A stretch of 64,000 bases of DNA from Corylus avellana (Eukaryota > Streptophyta > Magnoliopsida > Fagales > Betulaceae): NCBI RefSeq assembly GCF_901000735.1, contig NC_081542.1, positions 39,661,321-39,725,320 on the forward strand, written 5' to 3'. Positions 11,348 to 22,269 of the stretch are shown here, one piece after another (the first letter of the stretch is position 1; each line of letters begins with the position of its first letter). The notes under the pieces are model-generated. The model had not been told where the DNA came from. It did no database searches and worked only from the letters and a program-made list of their open reading frames with translations. The position numbers and the translations under genes are program-made.

Positions 11348-14300
11348 ATGAAGCTTCAAATCCTAAACTTACGTGCATTATGCTTCAAAAACCTTCATCT
11401 TATTCTTCTCTCTTCTATGAGCTTACTCTGCTTGCAACCAACCAGTACTATTGCTGCCGCTCCAACAAATGAGACCGATCGTCTGGCTTTGTTCAGACTC
11501 AAAGAATTAATAGCAGACGACCCGCATAACATCTTGAGCTCCTGGAATGATTCTATCAACTTCTGCAGCTGGCAGGGGATTACATGTGGCCGCCAGCATC
11601 AAAGAGTTACAGCCTTGGACCTACAAGGCTATGCTTTGCGTGGATCGATCCATATCAACTTTCATTGGCAACCTCAGCTTTCTTAGGTTGGTTGATCTCC
11701 AAGACAACTTCATATACGGCAAAATTCCACAACAAGTTACTCATTTGTTCGGACTGCAGAATCTACTTCTTGGGAATAACTCGTTGACAGGGGAGATACC
11801 GAGCAACTTGACCAACTGTCCGGACCTCAGAGTCATGGACTTCACAAGGAATAAACTTACTGGGCACATTCCTGTTGAGCTTGGCTTTTTGATGAAGCTT
11901 GAGAAGCTTTAGATTGGCGGAAACAATTTGACAGGATGCATCCCACCGTCCTTGGGAAATATTTCTTCTCTTCAAGAAATATCCTTAGCGCTTAACAATT
12001 TTGTGGGAAAGATTTCAGAAGAAATAGGCCGCTTGCAGAGGTTATCTTTCTTCGAAGTGGTGGGCAATAATCTGACTGGTACGATCCCTTATGCCCTTTA
12101 CAATATATCAACAATGAGCATCATCTCAATTGCAGCTAACTATCTTAGTGGCACTCTTCCAGCCAACATAGGCCACACTCTCCCTAATGTCAAAATTTGG
12201 TCAATCTCGACCAATCAATTCTCTGGTCCAATCCCACTTTCATTGTCGAACGCTTCTAAGCTTGCAGTGCTTGCTTTTTCCCAAAACAATTTTGTGGGAC
12301 AGGTTCCTACTGATCTGGGAAACCTGCCAAATCTTTGGTGGCTAGGTGTTGGTAGAAATAAGCTTGGAAGTTATTCAACTAAGGACTTGGATTTCTTGGC
12401 ATCTTTAGATAACTGCACCCAACCGGAAATGCTTGATTTTTCAAATAACAAATTTGGAGGAAGTTTATCCAACTCAATAGGAAATTTGTCGAGGCTTCTT
12501 AGTCAACTATATCTTGATGGCAATCTAATATCCGGCATTATTCCTCCAGAATTAGAAAACCTCGTAAACTTTACCACCTTAAACATGGCGTAAAATCTGT
12601 TCAATGGCACCATTCCCTCTTATTTTGGGAAGTTTCAAATGCTGCAGGGATTGGGTTTGGATGGAAATAGATTGTCAGGACAAATGCCAGCCTCCATAGG
12701 CAACCTCACTCAAGTGGTTAAACTTTTCTTATCACATAACAAATTGGAAGGAAGCATTCCATCAAGTTTTGAAAAATGCAAAAATTTGTAGGAGTTGGAC
12801 ATTTCACAAAATAGCCTTAGTGGAACCATACCCAATATTGGTCTTTTTCCCCAATTACTGGAACTCAACTTGTCACAAAACTCATTAACCGGCACCTTAC
12901 CAGTGGCAATAGGAAATTTAAAGAGTCTGTATCAATTGGATGTCCTGATAATTATCTATCTAGTGAGATTCCTACAACTATTGGGGATTGCTGGGGCCTG
13001 AAGTACCTTTACCTAGAGGCTAATTCATTTCAATGAACCTTGCCACCATCTCTGGCTTCCTTGAAAAGCCTTCTCTGTTTAGATCTTTCACGAAACAACT
13101 TGTCAAGGTTGATTCTGAATGATCTACAGAAACTCTCTGTTTTGCGATATTTGAATCTTTCTTTTAATGATTTAGAAGGTGAGGTGCCAGCAAAAGGAGT
13201 CTTCAGTAATGCAAGCATAATATCAGTGATTGGAAATAAAAAAGCTTTGTGAGGGTATCTCGGTCCTGCAATTGAAAGCATGCAACATGAAAGTTATGAA
13301 ACAAAGAAAATCTCATGCTTTCAAATTAGTAGTCATAATTGTTTGTGGGGCTATGTTTTTCCTGATTATGCTTGCTTTATCTCTTATTATTTACAAGAGG
13401 AAAAAATCAGGAAAGAAATCATCTTTTACTCTCTTAGAAACTGATATTATTTCAAGGTTTCATACGCAAAACTGTATCACATGACTAGAGGATTCTCGCC
13501 AAGAAATTTAATAGGATTTGGTAGTTTCGGCTCTGTTTATAAAGGAATTGTTGATCAAGAGGAAATGATAATTGCTATCAAGGTCTTGAACCTTCAACAA
13601 AAAGGAGCTTCCAAGAGTTTCATGGCCGAATGCAATGCGCTAAGAAATATACGGCATCAGAATCTTGTTAAGATCTTAACATGTTGCTCCAGTATGGACT
13701 ATAGTGGTAATGAGTTCAAAGCTCTAGTTTATGAATTCATGGCAAATGGAAGCTTAGAGAAGTGGCTGCATCGAGATTTAGACAAAGAAAATCAATCAAG
13801 AAATTTAAACCTTCTTCAAAGACTATATATTGCAATTGATGTCGCTTCTGCACTACATTATTTTCATGACTACTGCGAAAGACCAATTATTCATTGCGAT
13901 TTAAAGCCAAGCAATGTTCTTCTTGATGATGACATGATTGCTCATGAAAGTGATTTTGGTTTGGCAAGGCTCCTTTCTACAACCAATGATGTTTCTCAAC
14001 ATAAAACCAGCACAGTTGGAATGAAGGGTACAATTGGCTACACTGCTCCAAGTACATAATGACATAAATCTTCTAAATCATGATTTTGATCAAATTAGAA
14101 AACCTCATTAACTGTCTTTTTTACTAAGCTATACATGTTCATTTTTTCCCTTTCTATTTATTTCCTCAAGGCTCTCTAAGCTTTTTTTTTTTTTTAGATA
14201 ACATACCAATCCGATTTACATGGACTAACAAGAAGGAAAACGACAGACACTGCTGGAAAATGGCAGGGCTGCTTTTCAGAACTGGTTTCTTCTTCAACTG

Positions 14301-15475
14301 AGGAATATTGGTCCCATATATGATTTTAAGGCTTTGATAGAGATCAATATATAGGTTGTGCTTAGGACTTGAGCACTATTTAACGAGTCATAAATACAAG
14401 AAAATTATGGCATGTCTCCTTTGTAAGAGAAGAATACATTGAGATAAGGATCTAAAGCTGAAAAGGTGAAAATTCAAACCAAAAGAAATTTTCAAGATCA
14501 AAGAAGAGTTAATAGATACATCTGAAAATGAATGTTGGTTAAGAGGAGACAAAACAGTATTGAAGAAGAATATTATCTTTCATCTTGTGTTTTGTGTGTG
14601 TAAAGATACTTCATTGAATTGTCATCCAATAAAGCATTAGGTCATGGAAAACCAATACATGCAGCCATGGCTCGTTGGAAGGCCTTTATCTAGTACTTAA
14701 TTGGTCCAGCAAATTAATAAACAAAAACCAAGGGAAGAACATAATTAGTTGATCCTTATCATTAATATTAATTTTATCTTCCCATGCCACATGTACCAAG
14801 CAAGTATGAAAATTGATCCCCTTTATCATGCAATTTCCAAAAAAAAAAAAAAAAAGTTCTGATTTTGGATTGCAGGCTCTCCATCACTTTATTTTCCAAA
14901 TATTAACTAAATTTTGTTTCTAGTTACTAAAACCTTGATCTTTTAAAGTATGCATTAAGCTGCTATATGAAATCATCGTCACATTACCTATGCATGTGAA
15001 ATCTATTGATTGCATAGTATGGAATGGGTGGTGATGCATCAAAGGAATGAGATGTTTATAGCTTTGGGATATTCGCGATGGAATTGTTCACAGGAAAGAG
15101 ACCCATTGACAAAATGTTTGAAGACAATTTCAACCTGCATAACTTTGTTAAGATGGCATTGTCAGAAAGACTTATGCAGATTGTAGATCCAAACCTTCTC
15201 ACAAGAGAAGTAAATGAAATGTCAATTCCAGTAGAAAACGATAGGTACAAGTATCATGATCGAGATGATATTGAGGAGGAGGAAGAGGAAAGTCACATTG
15301 AGAACCTAAGCTAGATGAATGCCAGTACGCAGAAGTGTTTACTTTCAGTTTTCAAAATCAGCCTTGCTTGTTCATTAGAATCGCCAAAGGAAGGAATGAA
15401 TATGGAGAACGTCACTAGGAAACTACATGCATCGAATCAAAAATGCTTTTCTAGGTATTAGATATGGACCAACTC
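11348..15475 (+). pseudogene. Gene C: LRR-RLK subfamily XII pseudogene (both exons)
   Basis: Start at the conserved MKLQ ATG, second in the local frame. Signal peptide, LRRNT (FCSWQGITC) and LRRs are recognisable. Lesions: frameshift near 11650, TAG 11910-11912, TAA 12591-12593, TAG near 12788, frameshifts near 12945, 13020, 13245 and 13460. The kinase part 13481-14051 is open, with GFGSFG, IAIK, HCDLKPSN and DFG. The exon 1 donor reads CCAA|gt at 14051 instead of CCAG|gt. The exon 2 acceptor is ruined (ttgcat at 15010-15015 where A and G have ttgcag). Exon 2 (15016-15475) has a frameshift near 15047 and TAG at 15312-15314. Dead at every stage; useful for dating the cluster. Confidence 0.9.
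14052..15015 (+). other. Intron of gene C
   Basis: Homologous to the intron of A and G (atttaaggctttgatagag at about 14321) but without the SINE or the A-intron MITEs. It therefore shows the ancestral intron, about 0.96 kb. The single 'atattggtcccatat' at about 14306 is an empty site for the SINE of A and F. Confidence 0.6.
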
Positions 15476-16020
15476 AGGTACTGCAACACATTTTAATTTA
15501 GAAGTTTTGGCCAGTGATAAATAAATCATAGAGTGATTGAAGACTATCCTAAGTATTGTATATGGGCTTTGAATTTCAAACATTTCAGTTTTCAAATAAT
15601 TCTTTCGGACCACAAGCATAAGTCTTACTTAGGTATACAATCTGCTAGCACAAGTAGAATTTCCAGGATCAAAACATTAAATTAAGGTTTCCGCCTCATT
15701 AAAGTCCACATGTACCTCTTATTAGGCCCAAAACATTAAACTGCCTCTATTTTCCATCTTATTTTAGTCCACAGGTGCTTTATAAGTCACTCTGGTTTCG
15801 CTTCCTAATGTTTTCAGAGCAGAAGTTGTTTTCTTTCTACTGTATTATGGGAATTTCCAAATGTCCCAACATATCAAACATAATTAACTTCTGCTTTTGC
15901 AGGAACATGGAGCTTTGTGAAGAAATCAGATTGCAGAGAAATCTCCTTCATAATGCCCCCGTTGAGTATAGGCTTTATTTCAACAAAGTACTTAAATTAG
16001 AACATTTGTAAGTCAACATG
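15476..16020 (+). other. Spliced 3' UTR of pseudogene C
   Basis: Same arrangement as after gene A: intron, acceptor tttgcag, and terminal exon from 15903 beginning GAACATGGAGCTTTGTGAAG. It still carries the conserved run aatcagattgcag. Confidence 0.5.
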
Positions 16021-16603
16021 TTTCTCTTCACTTAGAATTAAGAGTGAAAAAGACCCTCCTGTGTAACTTTTAATTACTGTTACTATGTTTTGTTTTCCTC
16101 TTCCCTCCAATTTCTCCCCAATTGGAGGGGATCTCAATTCTGGAGGGCCAGGCCGAGAAGTCCATTTGATTACCTATTTCATTATTTCTCGGGAAGGAAA
16201 AAGGAGGATTGGATCAACTCCATCGGACGATCCATAGTGCAGCTCTCCAGGTCAGTCATGGACTCCGAGGTCGTCCATTACGATGGCCTCGTGCTATGGA
16301 TACAAAGTAGATGAAACGCTTTGGATACAATGCATATGATATGAAACGGTCTGTTTGCCAAAGACTTTTTATAGTCATGCTAGTGAAGTCTTTTCAGTGT
16401 TGTACCAAAAAGGCTTTTAACAACTCCTTTAATTACGCCTACTTGTCACGCGTTCAATACATTAATATCAGCGTGTCAAGAACTCAAGAACTCGTGCTTA
16501 ATTTGAAAATTCTAACTACACACCCTAACTGCAATCAGACCCCTACACATAATACTCTGTATCTTCCTCTACCTCGCACATTTGACATTTCACAAATACT
16601 CCA
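16021..16603. other. Unrecognised unique block and degenerate promoter of D
   Basis: 16080-16310 has higher GC than its surroundings and an open frame of 74 codons (16090-16314), with no domain I recognise and no second copy here. 16500-16600 carries the family leader (cataatactctgtatc). Confidence 0.4.
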
Positions 16604-17231
16604 TTCACCCGCAACTTGCTTGCACTATGCAATTGCACTACATACCTTGGTATCATTCTTCTTTTTTCTGTAACTGCAAGAGTAAGCCTACTTCGCTTCC
16701 AACCTACCACTCTTGCAGCTGCCGCTTCAACAAACGAGACAGATTGTTTGGCATTGCTCAAATTCAAAGAAATGATAACCAATGACCAATTCAACATCTT
16801 CACCTCTTGGAATGATTCCATCCACTTGTGCAACTGGCACGGAATTACATGCGGCCGCAAGCATCAAAGAGTTACGGCGTTGATATTGGTTTCAACCTTC
16901 ATAACTTTGTTAACATGACATTGCCAGAAAAGCTTGTACAGATTGTGGACCCAAATCTTCTCAAAAGAGAAGTAAATGAATTAGCAGTGGCAACAAAAAA
17001 AGATGACTACAACTACAATGATCACAATGATATTGAGGCAGTAGAAGAAAGTGTCGATATTGAGAACCTAAGCTAGATAACTTCAAATTGTCAAAAGTGC
17101 CTACTTTCAATTTTTCAAATCAGCCTTACTTGTTCATTAGAATCGCCAAAAGAAAGAATGAATATGGGAGATGTCACGAGGGAACTACATCGGATAAAAA
17201 ATGCTTTTTTAGAGGTTGGAAGCAATGGATA
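16604..17231 (+). pseudogene. Gene D: LRR-RLK relic, LRRNT joined directly to kinase exon 2
   Basis: The family ATG region is deleted (ccattcacccgcaacttgc), so no start codon remains. The signal peptide and LRRNT (NWHGITCGRKHQRVTA) follow up to about 16880. The sequence then jumps, out of frame, into exon 2 (GFNLHNFVNMTLPEKL, 16886 on). All LRRs, the transmembrane helix, kinase subdomains I-VIII and the intron are missing, a deletion of roughly 3 kb relative to gene G. Exon 2 carries TAG at 17074-17076 at the same codon as in gene C. From 16653 on, this relic is repeated on the minus strand at 34048-34626. Confidence 0.85.
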
Positions 17232-17740
17232 AAGGCCAAGTAAGGTAAGGTACTAAATTTTTGATTTAGAAGTCCAGTCAATGATAGACAATCCGTAGAG
17301 TGACTAAAGTTTTGGCCATAAATTTCAAACCTTAAAGTTTCCAAATAATTCTTTCAAACCACAAGCACAAGAGCTTCATAGGTAGATGACCTGCCAGCAC
17401 AAGTAGACTTTACGATAATCTTATTAGGATCAAAACATTCACCTAAGGGTTCCACCTTATTTATGTCTACAGGTAATCGAATAGGTGAAATTGATTTTTT
17501 TTTCCCTTCTAATGTTGTTCAAAGCAAAAGTTGTTTTTGTTTCTTGTATCTTAGAATTTTCCAAATGATCCAACATGGCAAATATACTCAACTTCTACTT
17601 TTGTAGGAAAATGGAGCTTTGTGAAGAAATAATCAGATTGCAGAAAAGTCTCCTTTGTAATGACCCCATTGAGCATTGGCTTGGCTATTTGTGTATGTAT
17701 TTTGTTGCAATAAATCAAACCTACTTTTGATGAGCTACAT
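17232..17740 (+). other. Spliced 3' UTR of relic D
   Basis: Donor gtaaggta at about 17241, acceptor ttttgtag, terminal exon from 17607 (GAAAATGGAGCTTTGTGAAG). Mirrored at 33539-34047. 17741-18479 is AT-rich DNA without a gene; it has a 27-base A run at 18212-18238. Confidence 0.5.
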
Positions 17741-18479
17741 GTTTAAGACTATATATTTTCTTAGAAACATTTGTATGTAAGCATATGGTAATGCGCCAAA
17801 ATATATGAGAATAATGTCAGGAGATATTATTTTCTAAGCCCAATTCTTCTTATTCTTTCTTTGTGCAACCTCAAAGGACTTCCACTTCCTGAAACGAAAT
17901 ATCATTCAGATCTTTTCTGGAGCAGCATGCGTGCAAATATATATGCAACATGTTCAAGTTAACCCTTAAAAAATGTTCCTTGCATGATTCACAATGCTCC
18001 ATTTCAGTAACCAAAGAAACTTAAGGCGCACCAATTAAGAGCCTTCCTCGTATTTGTTCTCACTTTTAATATTGTCCTTATTACTCTTCATGGTATTCTT
18101 ATCACATTTTAATTCTTTGCTGACCAATATTTTTAGTTTCTAAAGTATCAGATAATTACTTTGAACGGTCTGACGATATTACTTATAACTAAGAATTTCA
18201 AGGATAATTAGAAAAAAAAAAAAAAAAAAAAAAAAAAAGAATTTCAAGGATGAATTCGAAACGTTTCAAAATTTAGGTACTAATTTATACTATATTCTAG
18301 AGACCAAAATATATTTAATTCTAACATTTAATTACATGAACAAATGTCCTGATTTGATTTGAATAACCTCATATATATATAGACCATGTGGTATTTGCGT
18401 GGTCCAGTGGTGATCCTTAAGCTTTCAAAGGAGAAAGAAAGCCTATTTACTGCCAAATAAATAAAATAAGAAGTTGTTA

Positions 18480-18636
18480 AAGCATTCACATTGGTTTATG
18501 TATATTTTTATGCGAAATGGCTAATTAAAACCCACATTATCTAGTTTAGTTAATGAGTTTTAAAAGACACTGTACATATCCGATTACTTTTTTTTTGTAT
18601 ATATATATCAATGAATTTTTTTATTTTTTTTATTAT

Positions 18637-18667
<31 letters not shown>

Positions 18668-19026
18668 AGGATTGTATTTTTCCTAAATATCCTATTTTCT
18701 AACTTTTGAAAAAAAAAAGATGTGGAGAGAGAAATAGTATGAGAAAATTTTGAGAAAAAAGAGATGTACATAGAAGAGAAATAGTAGGAGAAAATTTTGC
18801 TAAAAAAGAGACGTAGAGAGAAATAATATATTAATAAGATGGATGTATAAATAGTGTCCGCTACATGTAGAGGTGAATTGTTTACAAATGCAAAAAAAAA
18901 AAAAAAAAAATTTGCATTTGAGATGCATAATCCAATGTAGAGGATTTTTTTTTTTTTTTTCTTTTTAATGTTTTGCTTATTTATTTTAGATAAAAGTAAA
19001 AAATGGCTACGCCAATGTGAGTGCTC
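18480..19026. mobile_element. MITE with TTA duplication (PIF/Harbinger-like)
   Basis: Termini AAGCATTCACATTGG and CCAATGTGAGTGCTC are inverted. They are flanked by TTA at 18477-18479 and 19027-19029, the 3-bp TSD of PIF/Harbinger elements. The interior is AT-rich with an (AT)n run at about 18641-18667. A diverged copy at the same paralogous position lies at 45862-46383, and the mirror copy is at 32253-32799. Confidence 0.65.
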
Positions 19027-19502
19027 TTAGGAGTAATATATTGATAAAGGGTATCCAAATTTAGGTACTAAAGTGAACAATTGGGATTCTCAATTAAATT
19101 TAGTACTGTCCAAATTGTGCACGTACAGTTTGAGGGTATCCTCATCAAAAGATTTGAGCCACTTCATACGTCGTTGAACTTTTGGTCATGATTGACCCGA
19201 TAGGGAGAAAGAATTCAACGTCAAACGTGATACAATACCAAACCCAACTAAGGTTTATCATCTAATTTTTTTTTTGCCAATTTTATATTTTTCTGAAGCC
19301 TTGAAAATTTTAAAATTGGCAAGGGGTGGATTAACGAAGGATGACTGGGCGAGAGGCGAGATCTTCCTTTGGTTTCTATATATATCTTGAAAACCCTAGC
19401 AATGAAAGAGCAGAAAAATTGATAAATAAAATATAAAAATGGGATGATTTGAGAAAATAAAGTTGCTTAATGATTTAACGACTGATGCCGGTGATAATAA
19501 TA

Positions 19503-20026
19503 GCTATGTTTAGAACTGGCGTAGTGGAGCAGTATTGTTCCGGCTATGGTCTCATATGAAACACGATGTGACGAGATTAATTTTTATCTTTTTTTAAGGA
19601 AAAAGCAGGCGGCTGGGGTGGCTTGGCCAAAAAAAAAAAAAAAAAAAGCGAGCGGGTGCGTTTGGGGTGTGGGATGATACGAGAACAGAATACGGTAGCG
19701 CAAATGCGGCCGGTATGGGATTGGCCCAGTAAAACTAATCCGTGCAATCCCCGTTCATTCCCGCAATGAGAGAATGGTGAACCTTGAATCGACTTGTAGA
19801 GATGAAGTGGAACCAAATCACTTTATTTAAAATGCGCAGATGAAGATCCAGTATTTAATAAAGGAATTAGGCTGAACCACAGGTCTCTGCGTTTTTTTTT
19901 TAATATTTTCCTTTAAAAAAAAAAAAGATAAAAAATTAATTCCTGTTGCCACGTGTCATATGGCACTGTAGCTAGAACAGTGCCGTTCCAGCTACAGTGC
20001 CGGCCCGGTCCCTTGCCAAACATAGC
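19503..20026. mobile_element. Non-autonomous TIR element (hAT-like), left-arm version, 524 bp
   Basis: Flanked by an 8-bp duplication TAATAATA (19495-19502 and 20027-20034), the TSD length of hAT elements. The right terminus reads GGTCCCTTGCCAAACATAGC. Its left terminus begins GCTATGTTT and then departs strongly from the inverse of the right terminus. The interior (19512-19926) is homologous only in patches to the right-arm version, while the outer flanks are the same. The TSD is low-complexity, so the superfamily is tentative. Confidence 0.65.
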
Positions 20027-20070
20027 TAATAATAGAATAACGTTGCTATCAAAAAGACTTCGGACTCTTT

Positions 20071-20392
20071 GGATGACTTTGATAAACAGGCTGAACAGCA
20101 TTCAAGTCCTACATGATTGCATATTTGTACAACATTCAAGTCGTACGTATTAGATATGATTGCACAATATTTGTGGATGACTTTGACAAACAACATTCAA
20201 GTCCTATAATATATATATATGATTGCATATTTGTGGATGACTTTGACAAACAGCGTTCTAGACGTATTAGATATGATTGCACAATATTTGTGGATGACTT
20301 TGACAAACAGCATTCTAGACGTATTAGATATGATTGCACAATATTTGTGGATGACTTTGACAAACAACATTCAAGTCCTATTATATATACTA
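20071..20392 (+). repeat. Minisatellite of a W-box-containing unit, about 5 copies
   Basis: The word 'ggatgactttga' recurs at 20071, 20175, 20235, 20292 and 20349; the last three intervals are 57-60 bp. Four copies read ctttgacaaaca, with a TTTGAC/TTGAC W-box core. Single copies occur in the 5' flanks of family members at about 5460, 53720 and 47578-47645. ORFs crossing it only translate the repeat. Mirrored at 30921-31242. Confidence 0.8.
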
Positions 20393-22269
20393 GCACATAA
20401 CCCGGCATATAAGTTAAACGCATTCTATCTTACTTTTTATTATAAGTTAAAATAAGTGTGTGAAAAAATCTATCATGCATCTTTTAATGAAAATACAAAC
20501 TAAAGATTATACACCAGTACATTAACATGTATTTTTTTTTTTTTTTGAAAGTGTACCAAAGATGATCAAACTATTTCTGATGATCAAACTATTAATATAA
20601 AATTAGTAGGAAACTCTGATATTGTTCATGTAATACTTATTATATTGTAATACAAATAAAATTCATAAAGTTCTAATCATTTCAGAAAAATACAGAGTAA
20701 AATAAACAAAATTTTCTCTCTTCTTTTTAATACAAAATAAAACACACATTTCACTCAATATTTAATGCAGTCAAATAAATGTATCTTCATTTTTTTTTAT
20801 TACAGGCTAAATAGTCATGTTAAAAAATCAATCATCGCTCTTTCAATAAAAAAACTTGCTAATTAAATGTTATATTTAAATACAAATAAAATTCACATAA
20901 TTCTAAACATTTGAAAAAAAAAAAATTATGAATACAAAATAAAACAAAATCTTTCAATCAAGATTTAATGCAATCAAATAAATCATCTATCTTATTTCAA
21001 TACAAATAAAACCTCTATAATTCAAAATAAAAAAAAAATACAAAGCAAAATAAACAAACTCTGTTTTTTTTTTTTTTTTTTTTTTCGGAATACAAAATAA
21101 ATGAAAATTTTTCATTCAACATTTAATTCAATCAAATAAATCATTTTGCATCAAATTCGTTACTTAATTATCGATTTGGTGTTCTGAAAGCATTTTTATA
21201 TGAAAAATACTTCCAAAAGCGGCAAAAAAAAAAAAAAAAAAAAGGTCGATATATTGTCTACTGTATTGGTGCTTAATTTAGTATCGATTTGTTTTATATT
21301 GCTTTCAAAAGCAGAGAAAAAAAGAAGAAGAAAAAGACACTTAAAAATATGCTTGAAAATCCAAGTAAATTACACCAAAAAAAAAAAAAAAATCATAAAC
21401 ATTCAAATGAATTAAAACATAAGACCTTTAATTTTAGTTTAATTTATATAAATTAGAATCTGTTAAAACAAAAATAAAATAAAATAAAGGTTAAGAAGAA
21501 TAATTACCTCCAAGTTGAATGTTTAGGCCAATAAATTATGTTTTTGTTAATGTTGAAGAGTAGAGAAAGAGAAAGAGGTGGAGAGAAAAAAGAGGAGAGA
21601 TGTTAATGTTGGAAAGTGGAGAGAGAGAGAGAGATGTGGAATGAGAGTGAAAGACTTGGAAAAAGAAAAGAAAAGAGAGAGAGACGTTGAGAGAGATAGA
21701 ACAAAAATATGAACATGTTTTAATTTTTAACTGTTCACTTATTAAAATAATGAGGTAAAAAATCGGTTTAGTCTTTAAAAAAATGAGTTCATGCTACATG
21801 TCGCGATTTGAAGGCACTTCAAAGAAGGTTTCGGCTATTATATATGATATATGATTTGATTTGTATTATTTGTTTCTTTATTTGACTTGGGCATTAATAA
21901 TACTTAATTTATAAAATAATTTATATATGGAAACGCTTGAAATATAATTAAATGCCATTAACTATGCTAATTTAATGATCGGTTTTTTATGTAAAAACCG
22001 GTTTACAAATTATGCCTTAAAAAACCGGTTCAGCATTAAAATAAAAAGGGTTCGTGCCACATGTCGGAATATTAAGGTATTTCTGAGAGTGATTCGGCTT
22101 TTATATATATACTAGCTTATAACAATTTAATTATAAAATTTAAAAATATTATAATCGTACTTTTCATAAGTGTTATGAAATTTACTTTTCATAATTGCAA
22201 GAAGAAAACTTGAATTTTTTTTACTCAAAACATTAATATAAAATTAGAAAGAATCTCTAATATTGTTGG
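20393..22269. repeat. AT-rich block of degenerate tandem repeats, possible Helitron-like element
   Basis: Units containing 'aatacaaataaaattca', then gcagtcaaataaat, recur about four times between 20640 and 21150. Pure GA-rich tracts lie at 21560-21700. The words tatatatactagc at 20387 and 22106 bracket most of it, and two similar 3'-like segments (ccacatgtcg..., then cggct and tatatat) occur at about 21795-21850 and 22055-22115. This resembles non-autonomous Helitron ends, but the expected A/T insertion site is not clean. No gene. Confidence 0.3.

Noticed and set aside
16090..16314. 74-codon ORF in the GC-richer block
   Set aside because: No recognised domain, no conserved neighbour and no paralogue in the window; listed only as an unrecognised block.
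20071..20392. Regularly spaced repeats resembling a CRISPR array
   Set aside because: The units abut or are separated by repeated, not unique, sequence; the genome is plant nuclear; no cas genes.
20113..20400. 95-codon ORF with a repeated FVDDFDKQ peptide
   Set aside because: It is only the translation of the minisatellite; the unit length keeps the frame open by chance.
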